This document shows positions 11,765 through 21,566 of a stretch of DNA of 57,661 nucleotides, in pieces. A program made the position numbers and the translations under genes. The notes under the pieces were generated by a model that was given only the letters and a program-made list of their open reading frames with translations, was not told the origin of the DNA and searched no databases. Each line of letters begins with the position of its first letter. Within the stretch, counting starts at the first letter, position 1. Location: contig JAIXOP010000018.1 of NCBI GenBank assembly GCA_027486725.1, positions 1-57,661 on the forward strand, written 5' to 3'. This DNA is from Burkholderiales bacterium. Lineage in GTDB: Bacteria > Pseudomonadota > Gammaproteobacteria > Burkholderiales > Burkholderiaceae_A.

Positions 11765-14272
11765 TCAACGCAGTCGCGCCGAGAAGGCTTTGGTGGCGGC
11801 CTCGACAAGCCCCGCAATGAGTGCATCGGCCTCGTCATCGGACAGTGTCCGATCGGCCGCCTGCAGCACCAGACGCAGGCCGAGGCTTTTCTCACCGGCC
11901 TGCAGGCCGGCACCGCGGTAATCGTCGAACACGCGAATCTCCTGCAGGCACTGGCCGTTTTTCAGCTGCGCGGCCGAGGCTCTGAGCTTGGCCACCACCT
12001 CGCCCGAGGGCACTGCCTGAGCGACCACCAGAGCCAAATCGCGCTGCATGGAGGGCGTGCGCACCACGGGCGCCGCCGCGGGAACGCGGCCCGACTGCAG
12101 TGCCTGCAGATCAATCTCGCAGACCACCGGGGAGCTCGAGAGGCCTGCAGCCTGAACCCAGGCGGGATGCACCTCGCCCAGCACCCCCACCACCCTGCCC
12201 AGCAGACGGATTTCGGCTGAACGGCCTGGGTGCAGGTCGGGGCGGTGAGTGGCCGAGCCGGGCTGCCCTTCAGCACCGAGCGGCACAAACACCAGCTCCT
12301 GCGCGAATTCACCCAACCAGGCCTCGAGGTCTGCCTTCACATCAAAGAAATCCACCGCGACGTTGGAGGACGACCAGCCCTCGGGATCCCGTGGCCCCCA
12401 GGCGCAGGCGCCAAGACGCAGGGGCTGGGCGATTCCCTCGACCTGCCAGTCGCCCGCGGTGGCGCTGGCGTCGCGATGAAAGACCCGACCGACCTCAAAG
12501 ACCCGAACACGGCTCTGCCGGTGGGCGGCGTTGTCCTGCACCACCTTCAAGAGGCCCGGAATGAGGCTGGGCCGCATCACCGACAGCGGCTCCGAGATTG
12601 GATTCAGCAGGCGGATGGGCTCTCCAACGCTGCCGTACGATGCGGCCATCGCCTCGGAGATGAAGCTGTAGGTCACGACCTCGGTGTAGCCACGATGCAG
12701 CCAGTGGCTGCGCAGGGCCTGGCGGCTGCGCAGGGCCTCGGGCTGGACCGAGGGAAAGACCGAGGCCCTGGGGGGCACCGACGGCAGGGCCTCGTAGCCC
12801 AAAACGCGGGCGACCTCCTCGATGAGGTCCTCTTCGATGGCGATGTCGAAGCGATGGCTCGGAACCGTAGCCTCAAACACCGTGCCCTGAGCCGGGTCGG
12901 TGTGCTGCTGGGGTGAAAAACCCAGGCTCTGTAGGGCGGAGAGCACGACGGCAGGCTCGTAGGCGATGCCCATCCACTGCTCCAGCCGTGTGAGGCGCAG
13001 ACGCACCGAGGGCACGGGCGCCATGGCCACCTCGGCCGACGACGCGGGACCCGCCACCCCACCCGCGTGGGTCAGGATGAGGTGCGTGAGGGCGTCGAGC
13101 GTGGACGCGGGAAGTTCGGGATCCACACCCCGCTCAAATCGGTGTGCTGCCTCGCTGGTGAGCTTGTGGGCCGCGGCACGGCCGCGGATGGCGTTGGGCA
13201 GCCAGTGGGCGCATTCCAAAACGATGTCGGTGGTCTGCGCCGAGACGCCGGAATGCTTGCCGCCCATGACGCCCGCCAGGGCTGCCACACCCGATGGGCC
13301 CACCACCACGCCGTCGGCAGGGCCGAGGGTCAGGGGCGTCTCGCCCGCCAGGGGCACCAGGGTCTCGCCCGCCTGGGCAAAGCGCGCGGTGAGGCTTGCG
13401 CCACCCAGGGCAGCAAGATCGAAGGCATGGCTGGGCTGGCCAAGCTCGAGCATGAGGTAGTTGGAGAGGTCGACGACCAGATTCACGCTGCGCTGGCCCG
13501 CCAAGGCCAGACGCTCGGCAACAAAGGCCGGGGTGGGTCGGGTGTTGTCGATGCCGCGGATCACCCGCGACACAAATCGGCTGCAGAGCCTTGGGGCGGT
13601 CCCGGGGCTCTCGGAGGCCAGGGCGATGGTGGGCGTGGGAATGCCCGCATCCACCGAAATCGCGACGCCACCCTTGTTGAGTCCACCTTCAGGAGCCCAG
13701 GCAGGGCGACGGATGGCTGCACCCGTGAGGGCCGCCACCTCGCGGGCCACCCCAGCAATCGAGAGGCAGTCGGCTCGGTTGGGGGTGAGCTTGATCTCGA
13801 GCACCTTCTCATCGAGCGCGAGGACCTGCCGCACCGACGAGCCAAGGCCTGCATCCTGCGTCAGCTCGATGATGCCCTCGGAGTCATCCGAGATGCCGAG
13901 CTCGCGCGCCGAGCAGAGCATGCCCTCGCTGGCCACGCCGCGCATCTTGGTCTTTTTGATCTTGAACTCGCCCGGAAGCACCGCCCCGTCGGTCGCGCAG
14001 GCCACCGTGATGCCGGCCCGCGCATTGGGGGCCCCACACACGATCTGCAGCGGCTCGGCCGCACCAATGTCCACCCGACAGACCTGGAGGCGGTCGGCAT
14101 CGGGATGCCGCTCGGCCGAGAGGATCCGCCCCACCACCACCCCAGAGAACGGGGGCGCCTTGGCACGAATGTCCTCGACCTCGAGGCCGGCCATGGTCAG
14201 GCGGTGGGCCAGGGCCTCGATGGGCTCTGGGAAGTCGACCCAGGCCCGCAGCCAGGATTCAGGGATCAGCAT
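11765..14272 (-). CDS. pheT: Phenylalanyl-tRNA synthetase beta subunit
   Basis: 835-residue subunit of the (alpha-beta)2 enzyme charging tRNA-Phe. Visible parts in order: N-terminal EMAP-type tRNA-binding domain (about 40-150, VVGRILSAERHPDADRLQVCRVD), the B3/B4 editing domain, B5 domain, the catalytic-like domain (FEVGRVFHRD) and the C-terminal ferredoxin-like anticodon-binding domain (PSMQRDLALVV to the end). Length fits the family (about 800). 39 bases follow pheS. Confidence 0.97.
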   Translation of the reverse strand: MLIPESWLRAWVDFPEPIEALAHRLTMAGLEVEDIRAKAPPFSGVVVGRILSAERHPDADRLQVCRVDIGAAEPLQIVCGAPNARAGITVACATDGAVLPGEFKIKKTKMRGVASEGMLCSARELGISDDSEGIIELTQDAGLGSSVRQVLALDEKVLEIKLTPNRADCLSIAGVAREVAALTGAAIRRPAWAPEGGLNKGGVAISVDAGIPTPTIALASESPGTAPRLCSRFVSRVIRGIDNTRPTPAFVAERLALAGQRSVNLVVDLSNYLMLELGQPSHAFDLAALGGASLTARFAQAGETLVPLAGETPLTLGPADGVVVGPSGVAALAGVMGGKHSGVSAQTTDIVLECAHWLPNAIRGRAAAHKLTSEAAHRFERGVDPELPASTLDALTHLILTHAGGVAGPASSAEVAMAPVPSVRLRLTRLEQWMGIAYEPAVVLSALQSLGFSPQQHTDPAQGTVFEATVPSHRFDIAIEEDLIEEVARVLGYEALPSVPPRASVFPSVQPEALRSRQALRSHWLHRGYTEVVTYSFISEAMAASYGSVGEPIRLLNPISEPLSVMRPSLIPGLLKVVQDNAAHRQSRVRVFEVGRVFHRDASATAGDWQVEGIAQPLRLGACAWGPRDPEGWSSSNVAVDFFDVKADLEAWLGEFAQELVFVPLGAEGQPGSATHRPDLHPGRSAEIRLLGRVVGVLGEVHPAWVQAAGLSSSPVVCEIDLQALQSGRVPAAAPVVRTPSMQRDLALVVAQAVPSGEVVAKLRASAAQLKNGQCLQEIRVFDDYRGAGLQAGEKSLGLRLVLQAADRTLSDDEADALIAGLVEAATKAFSARLR

Positions 14273-14311
14273 GACAATGCTCCGATGAAAACACCCGCGC
14301 GCAGCGCGCGG

Positions 14312-15364
14312 TCAAAGACCGAGGGTTGAAAACTGGCGCAGAAAGCGCAGATCGTTTTCGAAGAAGAGCCGCAGGTCGCTCACGCCATAGCGCAGCATGG
14401 CCATGCGTTCGAGCCCAATGCCAAAGGCAAATCCGGCGTGGCGCTCCGGGTCGAGGCCAAAGTTGCGAATGACCTCGGGGTGGACCTGCCCTGCCCCCGA
14501 GACCTCCAGCCACCGGCCCGCCAGGGGTCCCCGGGCAAAGCGCAGGTCGATCTCGGCCGAGGGCTCGGTGAATGGAAAGTAGGAAGGGCGAAAGCGCAGC
14601 TCCAGATCCGAATCCTCGAAGAAGGCCTCGAGAAACGACTGATACACACCGCGCAGGCCGGCAAAGCCAATGCCCTCTTCAATCCAGAGGCCCTCGACCT
14701 GATGGAACATGGGCGAGTGGGTGGCGTCGCTGTCCACGCGGTAGGTCCGGCCGGGGGCGATGACGCGGATGGGCTTTCCTGCAAAGGCCTCGGCCCGGTG
14801 GGCACGCGCGTAGCGGACCTGCAGCGGGCTGGTGTGGGTGCGCAGCAGCAGCGGCTTGCCCGAGGCATCCTGCGCGTCCACGTAGAAGGTGTCTTGCATC
14901 GAGCGCGCCGGATGGTTCTCCGGGTTGTTGAGCGCTGTGAAGTTGTGCCAGTCGTCTTCGATCTCGGGGCCGTCGGCCACATCAAAGCCCATGGAGCGAA
15001 AGATGGCCTCGATGCGGGCCTGAGTCTGCATGACCGGGTGCGGCGCACCCACATCGGTGGCGCGGCCTGGCAGGGTGATGTCGATGGCCTCGGCTGCGAG
15101 CTGGGCAGCCAGGGCCGATTCGGCCAGGGCCGTGCGACGCGCCTCGAGGGCTGCCTCGATGGCCTGTTTGGCCTGGTTGATGGCAGCGCCGACCGTGCGC
15201 TTCTCCTCGGGGGGCAATGCGGCCAAGCCCTTGAGCATGGCCGTGAGCGAACCTGCCTTGCCCAGGAAGCGGGCCTTGGCGTCTTCGAGGGAAACGCTGT
15301 CGGCAGAAACGGCGAAGGCCTCGCGGGCCTCCCGTACGAGAGCCTCGAGGCCTTCGGTCGACAT
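14312..15364 (-). CDS. pheS: Phenylalanyl-tRNA synthetase alpha subunit
   Basis: 350-residue catalytic subunit forming phenylalanyl-AMP and charging tRNA-Phe. N-terminal coiled coil (residues 1-90), then the class II core: motif 2 region ([24 protein letters not shown]), motif 3 ([18 protein letters not shown]). The ATG is two bases after the rplT stop region, so it is cotranscribed with the L20 gene. Full length. Confidence 0.97.
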   Translation of the reverse strand: MSTEGLEALVREAREAFAVSADSVSLEDAKARFLGKAGSLTAMLKGLAALPPEEKRTVGAAINQAKQAIEAALEARRTALAESALAAQLAAEAIDITLPGRATDVGAPHPVMQTQARIEAIFRSMGFDVADGPEIEDDWHNFTALNNPENHPARSMQDTFYVDAQDASGKPLLLRTHTSPLQVRYARAHRAEAFAGKPIRVIAPGRTYRVDSDATHSPMFHQVEGLWIEEGIGFAGLRGVYQSFLEAFFEDSDLELRFRPSYFPFTEPSAEIDLRFARGPLAGRWLEVSGAGQVHPEVIRNFGLDPERHAGFAFGIGLERMAMLRYGVSDLRLFFENDLRFLRQFSTLGL

Positions 15365-15366
15365 GC

Positions 15367-15726
15367 TTAGACGCCGAGTGCGGACTTGGCGCGAGCGACG
15401 ACGGCGCCGAAGCCGGCCTTGTCGAACACAGCGAGGTCAGCAAGCACCTTGCGGTCCATGTCAACTTCCGCCTTCTTCAGGCCATTCATGAAGCGGCTGT
15501 AGCTGATGCCATGCTGGCGGCAGGCCGCGTTGATGCGGGTGATCCAGAGGGCACGGAAGACGCGCTTGCGGTTGCGGCGGTCGCGATAGGCATACTGGCC
15601 GGCACGCATGACGGCCTGCTTGGCCACGCGAAAGACATTGTTGCGGCGACCGCGGAAGCCTTTGGCCAGCGCGAGGATTTTCTTGTGGCGCGCGCGCGCC
15701 GTTACACCACGTTTAACTCGGGGCAT
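15367..15726 (-). CDS. rplT: 50S ribosomal protein L20
   Basis: 119 residues, very basic. [18 protein letters not shown] and the [18 protein letters not shown] long helix are L20 hallmarks. L20 is needed early in 50S assembly and represses its own operon in many bacteria. Twelve bases downstream of rpmI. Confidence 0.98.
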   Translation of the reverse strand: MPRVKRGVTARARHKKILALAKGFRGRRNNVFRVAKQAVMRAGQYAYRDRRNRKRVFRALWITRINAACRQHGISYSRFMNGLKKAEVDMDRKVLADLAVFDKAGFGAVVARAKSALGV

Positions 15727-15738
15727 CTCTGGTCTCCT

Positions 15739-15936
15739 TTAGGCGTAGGGCATCATGTCGCGAACGTGCTGGATGTCCGACGGATGAACCGTCAGCGTTC
15801 CGCGCAGTTGGCGCTTGTTCTTGGTTGTACGCTTCGTCAGGATGTGACGCTTGGTGGCATGGGCACGCTTGATCGACCCGCTGCCGCGCGCTTGAAAGCG
15901 CTTGGCGGCTGCCTTCTTGGTTTTCATCTTGGGCAT
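15739..15936 (-). CDS. rpmI: 50S ribosomal protein L35
   Basis: 65 residues beginning [20 protein letters not shown] and ending [12 protein letters not shown], standard L35. It lies between infC and rplT in the conserved order. Confidence 0.98.
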   Translation of the reverse strand: MPKMKTKKAAAKRFQARGSGSIKRAHATKRHILTKRTTKNKRQLRGTLTVHPSDIQHVRDMMPYA

Positions 15937-16049
15937 TGAATGCTCCTCTTGGTGCCTCAGCGGGTGAAGGGCCCCTGCCCTTGCTTGATACCCCCAGCGG
16001 CTTTTACTTACGACGCACTGCCTTACAACTCACTGCAACAACCTACGGC

Positions 16050-16571
<522 letters not shown>

Positions 16572-16585
16572 TGGGCAAACCTCCG

Positions 16586-16624
16586 AAAAACAAACAAAAC
16601 GGCCAGCGGAACCGCACGCTGGCC
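16586..16624 (-). terminator. Terminator-like hairpin between thrS and infC
   Basis: On the reverse strand GGCCAGCG, an eight-base loop and CGCTGGCC (16624-16601) are followed by the T-rich run GTTTTGTTTGTTTTT (16600-16586). It lies 15 bases after the thrS stop and immediately before the infC ribosome binding site, so it may terminate thrS transcripts partially or attenuate infC. Confidence 0.7.
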
Positions 16625-16638
16625 AACCGATTCAGTGC

Positions 16639-18546
16639 TTAAGTCCTGGAAGAACGTTGGGCTTCGAGGAGGTCGATGAAGGCCTCGAGGGGCACGGACT
16701 CCGACTCTGCCGACCCGCGACGGCGAACCGACACGGTGCGACCCGACATTTCTTGCTCTCCAACCACCGCCACAAACGGGATCTTCTGAACGCTTAACTC
16801 GCGGATTTTGTAGGAAATCTTGTCGTTGCGCAAGTCTGCCTCGGCCCGGAAACCCCGTGCCTTCAGGGCCTGGGCAACCTCGGCGGCATAGGCCGTGTGG
16901 GCCTGGGTGATGCTGGCCACCGCCACCTGCTGCGGAGCGAGCCACAGCGGCAGCGCCCCCCCATGGTTTTCGATGAGGATGCCGATGAAGCGCTCGAGCG
17001 AACCCACCACGGCCCGATGCAGCATCACGGGCTGTCGGCGGGTGTTGTCCTCGGCCACATACTCGGCCCCCAGACGCGCAGGCATATTGAAGTCGACCTG
17101 GATGGTGCCGCACTGCCAGATGCGACCCAGCGAGTCTTTCAGGCTGTATTCAATCTTGGGGCCATAGAAGGCGCCCTCGCCCGGCAGCAGCTCCCATTGG
17201 ACCCCACTGCGGTCCAGGGCCTCGCGCAGGGCGGCCTCGGCCTTGTCCCAGACCTCGTCGGAGCCCACGCGGTTGGCCGGTCGGGTCGAGAGGCGGTAGA
17301 TCACGTCTTGGAAGCCAAAGTCCCGATAGACGGCAAGCAGCTGCTGGGTAAAGTCGTAGACCTCGTCTTGGATCTGGTCTTCGGTGCAGAAGATGTGGCC
17401 GTCGTCTTGGGTGAAGCCGCGCACCCGAAGCAGGCCATGCAGGCTGCCCGAGGATTCATTGCGATGGCAGCTGCCGAACTCGCCATAGCGCAGGGGCAGG
17501 TCGCGGTAGCTGCGCAGGCCCGAGTTGAAGACCTGCACATGGCCCGGGCAGTTCATGGGCTTGACCGCATAGTCCCGGTTCTCGGAACTGGTCGTGAACA
17601 TATTGTCTTTGTAGTGATCCCAGTGGCCCGAGCGCTCCCAGAGAGAGCGGTCGAGGATTTGGGGGCACTTGATTTCCTGGTAGCCCGCCTGGCGATACAC
17701 GCCCCGCAGGTACTGCTCCACCTCCTGCCAAATGGCCCAGCCCTTGGGATGCCAGAAGACCAGGCCCGGGGCGTTGTCTTGGAGGTGAAAGAGGTCGAGC
17801 TGCTTGCCCAGCTTGCGGTGGTCGCGCTTTTCGGCCTCCTCGAGCTGGGTGAGGTAGGTCTGCAGGTCCTCTTTTTTGGCCCAGGCGGTGCCATAGACCC
17901 GCTGCAGCATCTCGTTGCGATGGTCGCCGCGCCAATAGGCGCCGGCTACCTTCATGAGCTTGAAGACCTTGCACTTGCCCGTGCTGGGCACATGGGGACC
18001 CCGGCAGAGATCAACAAAGTCGCCCTCGCGGTAGAGCGTGATGGACTCCCCGGCCGGGATGCTCTCGATGATCTCGGCCTTGTAGTGCTCCCCCATCGAC
18101 TTAAAGAGCGCGACGGCCTCGTCGCGGTCCCAGACCTCGCGCACCACGGGCTCATCGCGGGCGGCCAGCTCAGACATCTTTTTCTCGATGGCCTCGAGGT
18201 CCTCGGGCGTCAGCGGCCGCTTGTAGGAGAAGTCGTAATAGAAGCCATGGTCGATGACCGGCCCAATGGTGACCTGGAGGTCGGGAAACAGACTCTTGGC
18301 GGCATAGGCCAGCAGGTGGGCCGTGGAGTGCCGAATGATCTCTAGGCCGTCGGGATCTCGGTCGGTGACGATGGCCAGCGCCGCATCGGACTCGATCCGG
18401 TGGCTGGTATCCACGAGGTGCCCATTGACCTTGCCGGCCACCGCGGCCTTGGCCAGCCCCGCGCCAATGCTGGCCGCGACCTCCTGAACAGTCACGGGCT
18501 GAGGAAACGAGCGAACGGACTGATCGGGGAGCGTGATTTGGATCAT
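16639..18546 (-). CDS. thrS: Threonyl-tRNA synthetase
   Basis: 635-residue class II synthetase charging tRNA-Thr. The N-terminal TGS domain (about 1-60, [18 protein letters not shown]), the editing domain with [10 protein letters not shown] (zinc-like HxxxH) and the catalytic core with [20 protein letters not shown] (motif 2) and the C-terminal anticodon-binding domain are present. Start chosen at ATG 18546, the family N-terminus; the frame extending to 18600 runs into tRNA-Val. Full length. Confidence 0.97.
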   Translation of the reverse strand: MIQITLPDQSVRSFPQPVTVQEVAASIGAGLAKAAVAGKVNGHLVDTSHRIESDAALAIVTDRDPDGLEIIRHSTAHLLAYAAKSLFPDLQVTIGPVIDHGFYYDFSYKRPLTPEDLEAIEKKMSELAARDEPVVREVWDRDEAVALFKSMGEHYKAEIIESIPAGESITLYREGDFVDLCRGPHVPSTGKCKVFKLMKVAGAYWRGDHRNEMLQRVYGTAWAKKEDLQTYLTQLEEAEKRDHRKLGKQLDLFHLQDNAPGLVFWHPKGWAIWQEVEQYLRGVYRQAGYQEIKCPQILDRSLWERSGHWDHYKDNMFTTSSENRDYAVKPMNCPGHVQVFNSGLRSYRDLPLRYGEFGSCHRNESSGSLHGLLRVRGFTQDDGHIFCTEDQIQDEVYDFTQQLLAVYRDFGFQDVIYRLSTRPANRVGSDEVWDKAEAALREALDRSGVQWELLPGEGAFYGPKIEYSLKDSLGRIWQCGTIQVDFNMPARLGAEYVAEDNTRRQPVMLHRAVVGSLERFIGILIENHGGALPLWLAPQQVAVASITQAHTAYAAEVAQALKARGFRAEADLRNDKISYKIRELSVQKIPFVAVVGEQEMSGRTVSVRRRGSAESESVPLEAFIDLLEAQRSSRT

Positions 18547-18555
18547 TGGGAATGT

Positions 18556-18631
18556 TGGTAGGCGCGATTGGACTCGAACCAACGACCCCCACCATGTCAA
18601 GGTGGTGCTCTAACCAGCTGAGCTACGCGCC
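18556..18631 (-). tRNA. tRNA-Val (anticodon GAC)
   Basis: 76-nt cloverleaf on the reverse strand: acceptor GGCGCGT/ATCGCGCC-type pairing, D arm TAGCTCAGCTGGTTAGAGC, anticodon stem CCACC/GGTGG with loop TTGACAT (GAC), T arm with GGTTCGAGTCC, and an encoded CCA at 18556-18558. It precedes thrS by nine bases. Confidence 0.97.
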
Positions 18632-18649
18632 TGCCGAAGCAAAGGCGGA

Positions 18650-18655
18650 AGTATA
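18650..18655 (-). promoter_or_regulatory. -10 box for tRNA-Val (and thrS)
   Basis: TATACT on the reverse strand, 18 bases before the tRNA 5' end; no good -35 box seen. It probably drives tRNA-Val-thrS transcription and lies back to back with the Pho-box array serving the rightward genes. Confidence 0.45.
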
Positions 18656-18687
18656 CCCACTTTTGTTTCCCTTCGAGTCGCCCAGAG

Positions 18688-18727
18688 CGTCACAAACCAT
18701 TCACACAACCGTCACAGGGTCGTCACC
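18688..18727 (+). promoter_or_regulatory. Pho-box-like array (four 7-bp repeats, 11-bp period)
   Basis: CGTCACA, ATTCACA, CGTCACA and CGTCACC start at 18688, 18699, 18710 and 18721, each separated by four bases. The 7+4 spacing and the TCAC core are those of PhoB boxes (consensus CTGTCAT), here two boxes in tandem. A CATAGT -10 candidate follows at 18737-18742, so transcription would begin near 18749, almost on the ATG of the next gene. PhoB control is inferred from pattern and from the phospholipase/glycolipid function of the genes downstream. Confidence 0.7.
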
Positions 18728-18750
18728 CCGGGCAGCCATAGTGCCGCTCC

Positions 18751-19587
18751 ATGGATTCACATGACCTCCAAAACGCAGATCCCTTCGCCTTTCATTACCG
18801 GGCGATCTGGATCTCCGACATCCACCTGGGCACGGCGGGCTGCAAGGCCGAATACCTGCTCGACTTCCTCAAGCACAACGAGAGCGACCGCCTCTACCTC
18901 GTGGGCGACATCATCGACGGCTGGCAGCTCAAAAAGAGCTGGTACTGGAAGCAGAGCCACAACGATGTGGTGCAAAAGGTGCTGCGCAAAGCCCGAAAGG
19001 GCACCAAGGTCGTCTACATCGCCGGCAACCACGATGAGGTCCTGCGCGGATTCCTGGGCTTTTCGCTGGGGGACATCGACATCGTCGACGAGGCCATCCA
19101 CGACATGAAGGATGGCCGTCGCCTGTGGGTGACCCACGGCGATTACTTCGACGGGATCGTGACCCAGGCCAAGTGGCTGGCCCACCTGGGCGACTTCGCC
19201 TACAACATCATCCTGTCGCTCAACCACCACTACAACCGCCTGCGCCATCGCATGGGCTACTCCTACTTCTCGCTCTCGCAGTACCTCAAGCAGCAGGTCA
19301 AGAATGCGGTGAACTTCATCACCGACTTTGAGAACAATCTGGTTCATGAGGCCCGCCGCCGCGGCTACGACGGCGTGGTCTGCGGTCATATCCACAAAGC
19401 CGAAATCCGCGAGATCGACGGCATCCTCTATTGCAACGACGGCGATTGGGTGGAGAGCCTCTCGGCGCTCGTCGAGACCCACACGGGCGAGCTCAAGATC
19501 GTCTACTGGCCTTACAAGGCGGACTCGCCGGCCGGCCGGCCGATGGTTCATTCCCTCGAGCCCGCCCACCTGACAGCGCACCTGTAG
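18751..19587 (+). CDS. plcP: Calcineurin-like phosphoesterase, PlcP-type phospholipase C
   Basis: 278-residue cytosolic metallophosphoesterase with all five metal motifs: SDIHLG (22-27), GDIIDGW, GNHDE, THGDYFD and GHIHKAE. By general annotation it would be called a UDP-2,3-diacylglucosamine (LpxH-like) hydrolase. The specific fit is to PlcP, which in alphaproteobacteria removes the head group of phospholipids during phosphate starvation: the glycosyltransferase neighbour, the Pho-box array in front and the WISDIHLGT-CKAEYLLDFL opening all agree. The ATG at 18751 sits at the predicted transcription start, so the message may be leaderless. It is seven bases from the next gene. Confidence 0.8.
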   Translation: MDSHDLQNADPFAFHYRAIWISDIHLGTAGCKAEYLLDFLKHNESDRLYLVGDIIDGWQLKKSWYWKQSHNDVVQKVLRKARKGTKVVYIAGNHDEVLRGFLGFSLGDIDIVDEAIHDMKDGRRLWVTHGDYFDGIVTQAKWLAHLGDFAYNIILSLNHHYNRLRHRMGYSYFSLSQYLKQQVKNAVNFITDFENNLVHEARRRGYDGVVCGHIHKAEIREIDGILYCNDGDWVESLSALVETHTGELKIVYWPYKADSPAGRPMVHSLEPAHLTAHL

Positions 19588-19594
19588 GGGCAGC

Positions 19595-20605
19595 ATGCCC
19601 AGCATTCTGGTGGTCACCGATGCCTGGGAGCCGCAGGTCAATGGGGTCGTTCGCACCCTTCAGACCACGGCCACCGAGCTGCGCTCCCTGGGCTACACGG
19701 TGTCCTTCGCCACCCCAGGCGGCGCGCACGAGACCCTGCCCTGCCCCACCTACCCCGAGATTCGACTCTCGCTCTCGCCGTTTCGGCGGGTGCGCGAGGC
19801 CCTGGAGTCGGTGCAGCCCGACCACCTGCACATTGCCACCGAGGGACCCCTGGGCTGGGCAGCGCGGCAGTTGGCACGGCAACGGGGTCTGAACTACACC
19901 ACCGCTTATCACACGCAGTTTCCTGAGTACGTCCGTGCCCGCACGGGCATCCCCATCGGCTGGAGCGTGGCGCTCCTGAAGCGCTTTCACCGGCACTCGC
20001 AGGGAATTCTGACCCCAACGCCTGGCATGGTCGACACGCTGCTGGACCGGGGCTTTCGCAATCCCAAGCTCTGGACGCGCGGCGTCAATGCCGAGATCTT
20101 TCACCGACGCCCAGAGATCGAGGCGCAACAGCGTGCCGCGGGCGTTCCTGTTTTTCTGTATGCCGGCCGGGTCGCGGTCGAAAAGAACATCGAGGCCTTT
20201 CTGAGCCTCGATCTGCCCGGAGAGAAATGGGTGGCGGGCGATGGTCCCCAGCGGCACAGCCTCGAGGCGCGTTTCCCCGGCGTTCGCTGGCTGGGCATGC
20301 TCGAGCCCAGAACTTTGGCCGAGATTTATTGCCAGGCCTCGGTCTTTGTCTTTCCCAGCCGAACCGACACCTTTGGCCTGGTCATGGCCGAGGCCATGGC
20401 CTGCGGCACCCCCGTGGCGGCCTTTCCTGTGACTGGCCCCAAGGATGTGGTCTTGGAAGGCACGGGCGTGCTGCACGACGACCTCCGGCGTGCCTGCCTA
20501 GAGGCCTTGGAGCTGCCCCGAACACTGGTGGCAGAGCGGGCTTCTTGCTACAGCTGGGCGGCCGCAACGGCTCAGTTTGTGCGCCACCTGGTGCCGATCT
20601 CATGA
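19595..20605 (+). CDS. agt: GT4-family glycosyltransferase, Agt-type (diacylglycerol glycosyltransferase)
   Basis: 336 residues with a GT-B fold. The N-terminal acceptor domain starts VVTDAWEPQVNGVVRTL; the C-terminal nucleotide-sugar domain has LYAGRVAVEKNIEAFL, VAGDGP and the EX7E-type FVFPSRTDTFGLVMAEAMACGTPVAAFPV. In the PlcP-Agt pair, Agt adds sugar (glucose, galactose or glucuronate) to the diacylglycerol freed by PlcP, giving phosphorus-free glycolipids. Here it follows plcP by seven bases, presumably in one transcript. Which sugar it uses cannot be read from the sequence. Confidence 0.8.
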   Translation: MPSILVVTDAWEPQVNGVVRTLQTTATELRSLGYTVSFATPGGAHETLPCPTYPEIRLSLSPFRRVREALESVQPDHLHIATEGPLGWAARQLARQRGLNYTTAYHTQFPEYVRARTGIPIGWSVALLKRFHRHSQGILTPTPGMVDTLLDRGFRNPKLWTRGVNAEIFHRRPEIEAQQRAAGVPVFLYAGRVAVEKNIEAFLSLDLPGEKWVAGDGPQRHSLEARFPGVRWLGMLEPRTLAEIYCQASVFVFPSRTDTFGLVMAEAMACGTPVAAFPVTGPKDVVLEGTGVLHDDLRRACLEALELPRTLVAERASCYSWAAATAQFVRHLVPIS

Positions 20606-20625
20606 CAATGTCACATAATCTTCAT
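20597..20625 (+). promoter_or_regulatory. Pho-box-like repeats before the OlsB-like gene
   Basis: ATCTCAT, ATGTCAC and TCTTCAT start at 20597, 20608 and 20619, spaced by four bases (11-bp period). Two of three fit the TGTCAT/TCAC core well. TTTAAT at 20642-20647 is a plausible -10 box 17 bases downstream. The block overlaps the end of the glycosyltransferase gene. Confidence 0.55.
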
Positions 20626-20701
20626 CGTGAAGAAACTTCTCTTTAATCTCCGGCTTCCACACTGGTTCACAGTCAAAAGAAAAACCGGAGACCCGATCGC
20701 C

Positions 20702-21511
20702 ATGAACGCGCCCCTGACGGCCCGCCTGCTTCAGAAGCGCCGCTACTTCAAGCGGTCCCACCGGCCCGAGCTCGCCGTTCCGGCGGCACCCGACGAGCGC
20801 TACAGCCTGGCACTCGCCAGCTGCGTGGACGACCTGCGCGATGCGCAGCGGCTTCGCTACCAGATCTTCACCGAGGAATACCAAGCCACCATCCACACCA
20901 AGATTCCGGGCGTGGACGAGGACTTCTACGACAATTTCTGCGACCACCTGCTGGTGCGAGACCTCGAGACCGACGAGGTTGTGGGCACCTACCGGATTCT
21001 CCCCCCCGAGCAGGCGCGGCGCGTTGGCGGCTACTACAGTGAGTCCGAGTTCTTCATCAACCGCCTGGAGCGCTTTCGACCTTCCATGGTTGAGCTGGGC
21101 CGCTCCTGTGTGCATCCCGACCACCGCAACGGCGGCGTGATCATGCTGCTCTGGTCGGGCATCGCCCAATACATGAGCCACTACAGCTACAAGCACCTGA
21201 TTGGCTGCGCCAGCGTGAGCATGCGCGACGGCGGCGTCGCGGCGGCCACCATCTGGGACGGCCTGCAGCAGAAGGCTCTGGCTGCGCCCGAGCACATGGG
21301 CTTTCCCAAGAACCCCCTGCCGCTCGAGAGCCTGTCGCGCGCCGAGTCTGTGGTCGAGCCCCCGCTGATCAAGGGCTATGTCCGTGTGGGCGCCAAAATC
21401 TGCAGCGCCCCCTCCTGGGACCCAGACTTCAACACGGCCGACTTCCTCATGCTCATGTCGCTCGAGCAGATGAATCCGCGCTATGCCCGCCACTTCGGCA
21501 TCAAGGTTTGA
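20702..21511 (+). CDS. GNAT N-acyltransferase, OlsB-like (ornithine lipid synthesis)
   Basis: 269 residues from the ATG at 20702 (GGAG 11 bases before). A GTG at 20627 is in frame but would lie ahead of the predicted transcription start, so the later ATG is preferred. The fold is that of COG3176/OlsB acyltransferases: LRYQIFTEEYQ, DNFCDHLLVRD, VVGTYRILPP, GGYYSESEFFI, VELGRSCVHPDHRNG, IGCASVSM. OlsB joins a 3-hydroxyacyl chain to ornithine, the first step to ornithine lipids, which contain no phosphorus. No OlsA (the second acyltransferase) is adjacent. The close relatives called hemolysin or PEP-CTERM-associated acyltransferase cannot be fully excluded. Confidence 0.75.
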   Translation: MNAPLTARLLQKRRYFKRSHRPELAVPAAPDERYSLALASCVDDLRDAQRLRYQIFTEEYQATIHTKIPGVDEDFYDNFCDHLLVRDLETDEVVGTYRILPPEQARRVGGYYSESEFFINRLERFRPSMVELGRSCVHPDHRNGGVIMLLWSGIAQYMSHYSYKHLIGCASVSMRDGGVAAATIWDGLQQKALAAPEHMGFPKNPLPLESLSRAESVVEPPLIKGYVRVGAKICSAPSWDPDFNTADFLMLMSLEQMNPRYARHFGIKV

Positions 21512-21566
21512 GGGGCCTGCGATGAAACTTCGAATGAAGTCGTGGTTGGACTACCTCTTTGGCCAC

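Noticed and set aside
16897-18345. A 482-codon forward frame over thrS
   Set aside because: Shadow of thrS; no domain and atypical composition.
18751-19587. Calling the phosphoesterase LpxH
   Set aside because: The Pho boxes and the Agt-like neighbour favour PlcP; LpxH remains the alternative if assays disagree.
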